A stretch of DNA of 6,957 nucleotides, from contig JAPKEI010000142.1 of assembly GCA_028872685.1 (NCBI GenBank), positions 1 through 6,957 on the forward strand, given 5' to 3'. Position 1 is the first letter of the stretch, and each line of letters starts with the position of its first letter. The DNA comes from Verrucomicrobiota bacterium (lineage in GTDB: Bacteria > Verrucomicrobiota > Verrucomicrobiia > Limisphaerales > UBA1100). Made by a program: the position numbers and the translations under genes. Below the pieces are notes generated by a model, which was given only the letters and a program-made list of their open reading frames with translations, was not told where the DNA came from and searched no databases. Positions 3,849 to 6,957 of the stretch are shown here, in pieces.

Positions 3849-6631
3849 ACACAATGACTTGGACAGACCCCGATCGATTATGGCTACTGCTATTGCTGGC
3901 GCCTTTGTTGGGCGTGTTCGCCTACGCGTGGGTGCGGCGGCGGAAAATGCTGGGACTGTTCGTGAGTCCGCATCGCGTGGAGGAATTGGCGGGCAGTTTG
4001 TCAAACAAGGCTCAATGGCTGCGCGCGGCGGGATTGCTCGCGGCAATGGGTTGCCTCATCGCCGCGCTGTCCGGGCCGCGTTGGGGGTTTCGCGAATTTG
4101 AAAGCCGCGCTACAAGCCTCGATGTTGTGATCGCCATCGACACCTCGCGCAGCATGTTGGCTGACGACCTCGCTCCCTCACGAATGGTGCGCGCCAAACT
4201 CGCTGCCCTTGATTTGCTCAAGCTCGGCGAAGGCGATCGCTTTGCTCTTGTACCCTTCGCCGGCGTGGCGTTTTTGCAATGCCCGTTGACGGTCGACCAC
4301 GAGGCACTACGGCAGCACGTGGATTTGGTCCAAGTGGACGTCATCCCGCACGGCGGCACAAGCATTGCTGCGGCCATCAACACAGCGCTGGAAATGTTTG
4401 GTGAGGAGGAAATGGATCGCCACAAAGTGCTGGTGATTTTAACCGATGGTGAGGAACACGAGCCCGATGCGGTGAAGGCTGCGGAGTTGGCGGGCGCGCA
4501 GGGGATGAAAATTTTCACCGTGGGAATGGGTACCCCCGAGGGTGAATTGGTGCCGGTGCTCACTTGCCCAAGCTGCGATGAGCCGAATGTGCCGAACCGC
4601 AGCCGATGCCGCGAGTGTGGAGCGTACCTGACCGACTGGAGCACAACGCGCGAGTATTTGAAGGACGACGGGCGGCTCATACGTAGCAAGCTCAACGAGC
4701 CGATGTTACAGGAATTGGCCACCGAAACCGGTGGGTTTTACTTGCGCCACACAGGTACGGACTCGATGGATTGGCTTTACAAAAATGGGCTCGCGCCACT
4801 GCCAAAATCAGAGCACAATCCCACCACGGTGCGACGCCAAAAAGAACAGTTCCAATGGTTCCTCGGCGCGGGAGTGCTGCTGTTGTTGGCGGAATTGCTA
4901 TGGCCGAAGGGTCGCCGCTCCGCCTCTAAAACCAACGCGGCCACGGCGGTGATGCTGGCACTTTGCCTGTTGCCGCTCAATGCGATAGCAGCGGACAAAC
5001 CGAGCCTCAAAAAAGCGCGCGGTGAATATGCTGATGGCAATTTCGTGGAGGCGCAGGCTGAGTACGAAAAATTACTGACCCTTCGCCCCGGCGACCCGCC
5101 GTTGCTTTTCAATGCGGGCGCGGCGGCATTTCAAGCGGAGAAATACCCTGATGCTGAGCGCCATTTTCGGTCGGCCCTGCGCACGCCGGATCTTACGCTG
5201 CAACAACGCGTTTTTTATAATCTGGGAAACACGCATTTTCGCTTGGGCGAGGTTCAACAGAAACCGAAGGACAAAATCCAAGTGTGGGAAGAATCCGCGC
5301 GCCACTACGAGGCAGCCGTGGGACTCATTTCCGGGGATAAGGCCGCGCGGCGCAACCTCGCGTTTGTGCGCAGAATGATTTCTGAAGAAAAGCAGCGAAT
5401 GGAACAACTCACCGACGAGCTGCCACTCGACGGAATCAATCGCTTCAAACAAAAAGACGAAATCGCTCTGCGGGTTTATCCACCCTCACAAGACTCCGTG
5501 CCAGAGGATGCGTACTGGCGGATGTTCGCACTGGATGATTACAAAGATGGCGTGGCAACGGTGTCCGATTCGTTACGGAAACTTTCGACTCGCCGCATGG
5601 GTCCATGGAAGAGCGCCCACGGCGGACGCGCGCCGGCGGGGCAAATACTGCCCGGCGAATGGCGCTTCAAGTTTGAGCCGTTATTCAGCGAATTCCTGCC
5701 CATCCCGGGCCCGTTTGCCACAGGCGAGGCCAAGGTGAAACTCTGGCACTATAATAAAGAAGCCTTGCATGGACGGCTGCCGGAAGTGCCCAGCAAGGCA
5801 GTAGAATATCAAGTAACTGATCCGGCCGAGTGCAGCATCCTTGCCCCCGGCCCGGAGGATGATGCGCTTAGCACTGCTGCGCGCAACAACCCCGCAGGCG
5901 TTTCACGGAATGAATATCCGTACAGCACCATGCAGCTGCGCCTAAAACAATCCGAGACGCAGCAACTTTACCAGGCCGTAGAAAGACTAGCCGACAACGA
6001 GCCGATTGATTTTGAAACGTTCAATGAACGCGTGATTGAATTCCTCCACAAAAATCATAAGTACACACGCGAGACACGCATCCCGAAGGATGGTGGCGGT
6101 GAGGATCCGGTGGTGCGTTGGCTCTTTAGCCGCGAGGATGGGCACTGCGAATATTTTGCGTACAGCCACGTGCTGCTGGCGCGCGCGGCAGGGTTCCCAG
6201 CCCGCATCGCGTGTGGTTTCCATGGTGGCAAGTGGGATGAAAAAGAAAAGTGTTGGGTGAGCAAGCAAAGCGAGGCCCACGCATGGGCGGAAATTTTTGA
6301 TGGCACACATTGGATTCGTGTGGACCCCACCCCGCCTGAGGAAGGCGAAGGTGAGGGTGAAGGCGGCGAAGGTGAACCACAGGAGAATCCTGAAGGTGGC
6401 GGCGAAGGTGAGCCCAACGAAAGCCCCGGCGAAGGCGACCCGAAGGAAGAACCCGGCGAAGGGGGCAGGCCCGAAGAACAAAAAGAAAGCGAAGTGCCCT
6501 TTGAGATTCAGGAGACCTTGAGGCAAATCAAAGAAATGCTTGAAGCCATGAAGGGCGATGAAAAGCCCTTGGGCGCAGGCGAACTGGGCCGAATGCCCCG
6601 CCCACCGCGCCGCATTCGTAAGAATTGGTAA
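3845..6631 (+). CDS. batB: BatB VWA protein fused to BatC-like TPR and transglutaminase domains
   Basis: A single open frame of 928 residues, about 2.5 times a normal BatB. In order: membrane helices 12-29 and 58-77 with RRRK between them; a VWA domain (about 91-310) with intact MIDAS (DTSRS 99-103, T172, D201) carrying a four-Cys insert (239-260); a membrane helix at 337-353; a second hydrophobic stretch at 363-382 ending AIA-A like a signal peptidase site; BatC-like TPRs (387-510); a TgpA-like ectodomain (about 530-700); a transglutaminase-like domain (700-830) with C768, H812 and D827; an acidic Gly/Glu/Pro tail (832-882); and a basic end, RRIRKNW. The GTG start overlaps the batA stop (GTGA); an ATG nine bases later (3854) is the alternative. 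Topology predicts the VWA, TPR and protease parts in the periplasm. Likely role: structural subunit of the Bat complex with a built-in cysteine protease or transferase. Confidence 0.9.
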   Translation: MNTMTWTDPDRLWLLLLLAPLLGVFAYAWVRRRKMLGLFVSPHRVEELAGSLSNKAQWLRAAGLLAAMGCLIAALSGPRWGFREFESRATSLDVVIAIDTSRSMLADDLAPSRMVRAKLAALDLLKLGEGDRFALVPFAGVAFLQCPLTVDHEALRQHVDLVQVDVIPHGGTSIAAAINTALEMFGEEEMDRHKVLVILTDGEEHEPDAVKAAELAGAQGMKIFTVGMGTPEGELVPVLTCPSCDEPNVPNRSRCRECGAYLTDWSTTREYLKDDGRLIRSKLNEPMLQELATETGGFYLRHTGTDSMDWLYKNGLAPLPKSEHNPTTVRRQKEQFQWFLGAGVLLLLAELLWPKGRRSASKTNAATAVMLALCLLPLNAIAADKPSLKKARGEYADGNFVEAQAEYEKLLTLRPGDPPLLFNAGAAAFQAEKYPDAERHFRSALRTPDLTLQQRVFYNLGNTHFRLGEVQQKPKDKIQVWEESARHYEAAVGLISGDKAARRNLAFVRRMISEEKQRMEQLTDELPLDGINRFKQKDEIALRVYPPSQDSVPEDAYWRMFALDDYKDGVATVSDSLRKLSTRRMGPWKSAHGGRAPAGQILPGEWRFKFEPLFSEFLPIPGPFATGEAKVKLWHYNKEALHGRLPEVPSKAVEYQVTDPAECSILAPGPEDDALSTAARNNPAGVSRNEYPYSTMQLRLKQSETQQLYQAVERLADNEPIDFETFNERVIEFLHKNHKYTRETRIPKDGGGEDPVVRWLFSREDGHCEYFAYSHVLLARAAGFPARIACGFHGGKWDEKEKCWVSKQSEAHAWAEIFDGTHWIRVDPTPPEEGEGEGEGGEGEPQENPEGGGEGEPNESPGEGDPKEEPGEGGRPEEQKESEVPFEIQETLRQIKEMLEAMKGDEKPLGAGELGRMPRPPRRIRKNW
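4559..4624 (+). other. Zinc-ribbon-like insert inside the BatB VWA domain
   Basis: Residues 239-260 contain CPSC (C241, C244) and, ten residues later, CREC (C255, C258). This is a CxxC-x10-CxxC arrangement followed by GAYL, very like small bacterial zinc ribbons. It interrupts the VWA domain between GTPEGELVPV (229-238) and TREYLKDDGR (268-277). In ordinary BatB proteins those segments are joined by a short Gly/Arg-rich hairpin. The cysteines are seen directly. Metal binding is inferred from the spacing, and a redox disulfide role is an alternative because the domain is predicted to face the periplasm. Confidence 0.75.
4931..4990 (+). other. Internal signal-peptide-like segment in the BatB fusion
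   Basis: Residues 363-382 follow the basic stretch PKGRRSASK and read as a hydrophobic core (AVMLALCLLPL) ending A380-I-A382 before A383. That is the basic-hydrophobic-AxA layout of a Sec signal peptide. It stands exactly where a separate batC gene would begin. It may be only a fourth membrane helix, or it may be cleaved so that the TPR-transglutaminase half is released. There is no lipobox: C374 is within the core. Confidence 0.65.
5003..5374 (+). other. BatC-like TPR region of the fusion
   Basis: Residues 387-510 hold three to four TPR units: ARGEYADGNFVEAQAEYEKL (391-410), LFNAGAAAFQAEKYPDAERH (421-440), and FYNLGNTHFRLGE (457-469) whose second helix continues at ARHYEAAVGLI (485-495) after a 15-residue insert. 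A further helix, AARRNLAFVRRMI, follows. The order and the YNLGN motif match BatC TPR proteins, which normally are encoded by their own gene between batB and batD. No separate batC is present here. TPRs would serve as a protein-docking surface. Confidence 0.8.
5942..6334 (+). other. Transglutaminase-like cysteine protease domain of the fusion
   Basis: Residues about 700-830 match the transglutaminase-like superfamily. The catalytic cysteine lies in DGHCEYFAYSHVLLARAAG (C768), followed by FPARIACGF; the histidine lies in SEAHAWAEI (H812); the aspartate is in HWIRVDPTPP (D827). All three triad residues are intact, so activity is likely. The preceding region has YWRMFALDDYKDG (557-569), reminiscent of the ectodomain of TgpA proteins encoded in MoxR-DUF58 operons. 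Unlike TgpA, there is no multi-helix N-terminal block and no helix after the catalytic domain. The substrate is unknown; peptide cleavage, amide transfer or crosslinking are all possible. Confidence 0.9.
6338..6490 (+). repeat. Gly/Glu/Pro-rich coding repeat
   Basis: The codons for residues 832-882 are a degenerate in-frame repeat. GGCGAAGGTGA occurs three times (6344, 6365, 6401) and CCCGGCGAAGG twice (6425, 6452), all spaced by multiples of three. The product is an acidic, disordered EGEG/GEGEP/PGEG segment between the protease domain and the basic C-terminus. Such repeats tend to vary in copy number between relatives. It may act as a flexible linker or bind cations or basic surfaces. Confidence 0.85.
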
Positions 6632-6957
6632 TGCGCGGCTATATCCTCATTTTACTTTGCCTCGGCACGACCGTCCACGCGGCAACTCTCACCGCCACAC
6701 TCAAACCTGGAACCATCAAACAGGGTGACAGCGCCGTACTCACGGTACGATGCGAGGGTTACGAACTGGCCACGGTGGATCCCGAGCGCACGCCCTCAGG
6801 AATGGGGTTTTCCTTTCGAGGACGCGAAAAGCAACTCACCTCATTAGACGGCGCGGACAAAGTATCCGTCACCTTCACGTACTTAGTTACCACCAGTAAA
6901 TCCGGAGGGTATGTAGTGCCGGCCTTCACTGCCAAACTTCCCAACGGCGATCTGCTT
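6631..6957 (+). CDS. batD: BatD-like secreted/membrane protein, N-terminal part only
   Basis: The ATG at 6631 shares its A with the batB stop (TAATG), and the frame stays open for 109 codons to the window edge. The first 17 residues form a Sec signal peptide (RGYILILLCLGTTVHA, likely cut before A18). Next comes a beta-rich segment: LTATLKPGTIKQGDSAVLTV (20-39), a divergent middle, and TFTYLVTTSKSGGYVVPAFT (81-100). That pattern (a ligand-like 'G-D' strand pair, then 'Y.v..s...G.y.iPa') is typical of BatD, a periplasmic Ig-like protein with a C-terminal membrane anchor that follows batC in Bat operons. The remaining Ig-like repeats, the anchor and any batE lie outside the window. Translation is almost certainly coupled to batB. 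Confidence in the reading frame is high; the family call rests on the N-terminus and position. Confidence 0.85.
   Translation, partial: MRGYILILLCLGTTVHAATLTATLKPGTIKQGDSAVLTVRCEGYELATVDPERTPSGMGFSFRGREKQLTSLDGADKVSVTFTYLVTTSKSGGYVVPAFTAKLPNGDLL

Noticed and set aside
4012..4722. 236-codon open frame on the minus strand opposite the BatB VWA domain
   Set aside because: Low-complexity Ser/Ala/Thr composition and complete overlap with a conserved domain on the + strand.
4931..4990. Lipoprotein signal (lipobox) around C374
   Set aside because: The cysteine is in the middle of the hydrophobic core, with no Gly/Ala/Ser pattern before it and an AxA site after it.
4900..5000. Frameshift or assembly error creating the BatB-BatC fusion
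   Set aside because: The frame passes smoothly from the terminal helix through the signal-like segment into TPRs with no stop, no homopolymer and coherent codon use.
5987..6526. 179-codon open frame on the minus strand opposite the transglutaminase domain
   Set aside because: The Phe/Ala-rich product mirrors GAA/GGC codons of the acidic repeat; the + strand has the intact catalytic triad.
1..6957. CRISPR array, tRNA, rRNA, insertion sequence or phage genes
   Set aside because: No regularly spaced repeats of suitable length, no RNA gene signatures, and no transposase or phage-like protein in any frame.

Overview
The window carries most of one operon, all on the + strand: a MoxR AAA+ ATPase / DUF58 / Bat (Bacteroides aerotolerance) module. 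The order is moxR, a DUF58 protein, a small one-pass membrane protein (DUF4381-like), batA, a very large batB fusion, and the start of batD, which runs off the right edge. The high GC content, the nearly complete lack of Shine-Dalgarno sequences and the DUF4381-like gene beside batA suggest the Verrucomicrobiota/Planctomycetota side of the PVC superphylum. That is an inference from style and gene order only; there is no rRNA or other marker gene.

Layout. Bases 1-273 are noncoding apart from a possible nine-codon tail of an upstream gene. They hold three hairpin-forming repeats, a 12-bp palindrome and three tandem copies of a heptamer. moxR (274-1266) is followed by a 46-bp gap, the DUF58 gene (1313-2197), and a 95-bp pyrimidine-rich gap with two copies of a related heptamer. 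The last four genes are tightly packed: ATGA overlap at 2832, GTGA overlap at 3845, TAATG overlap at 6631.

Likely joint function. MoxR ATPases work as chaperones with VWA-domain partners. Here the cytoplasmic partners would be MoxR and the DUF58 protein. BatA and BatB present MIDAS-bearing VWA domains that I predict to be periplasmic, held by membrane helices. TPR repeats and BatD would complete an envelope complex. The exact client is not known for this family.

The most unusual gene is the 928-residue BatB (3845-6631). (1) Its VWA domain has a four-cysteine zinc-ribbon-like insert near residues 239-260. (2) After the normal C-terminal membrane helix comes what looks like a retained BatC signal peptide and a BatC TPR domain. 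(3) A TgpA-like ectodomain and a transglutaminase-like cysteine protease domain with an intact Cys768-His812-Asp827 triad follow. (4) A Gly/Glu/Pro-rich tail ends in a basic segment that resembles the end of BatC. In other bacteria MoxR-DUF58-transglutaminase (TgpA) and MoxR-DUF58-Bat are usually seen as separate operon types; here they meet in one polypeptide.
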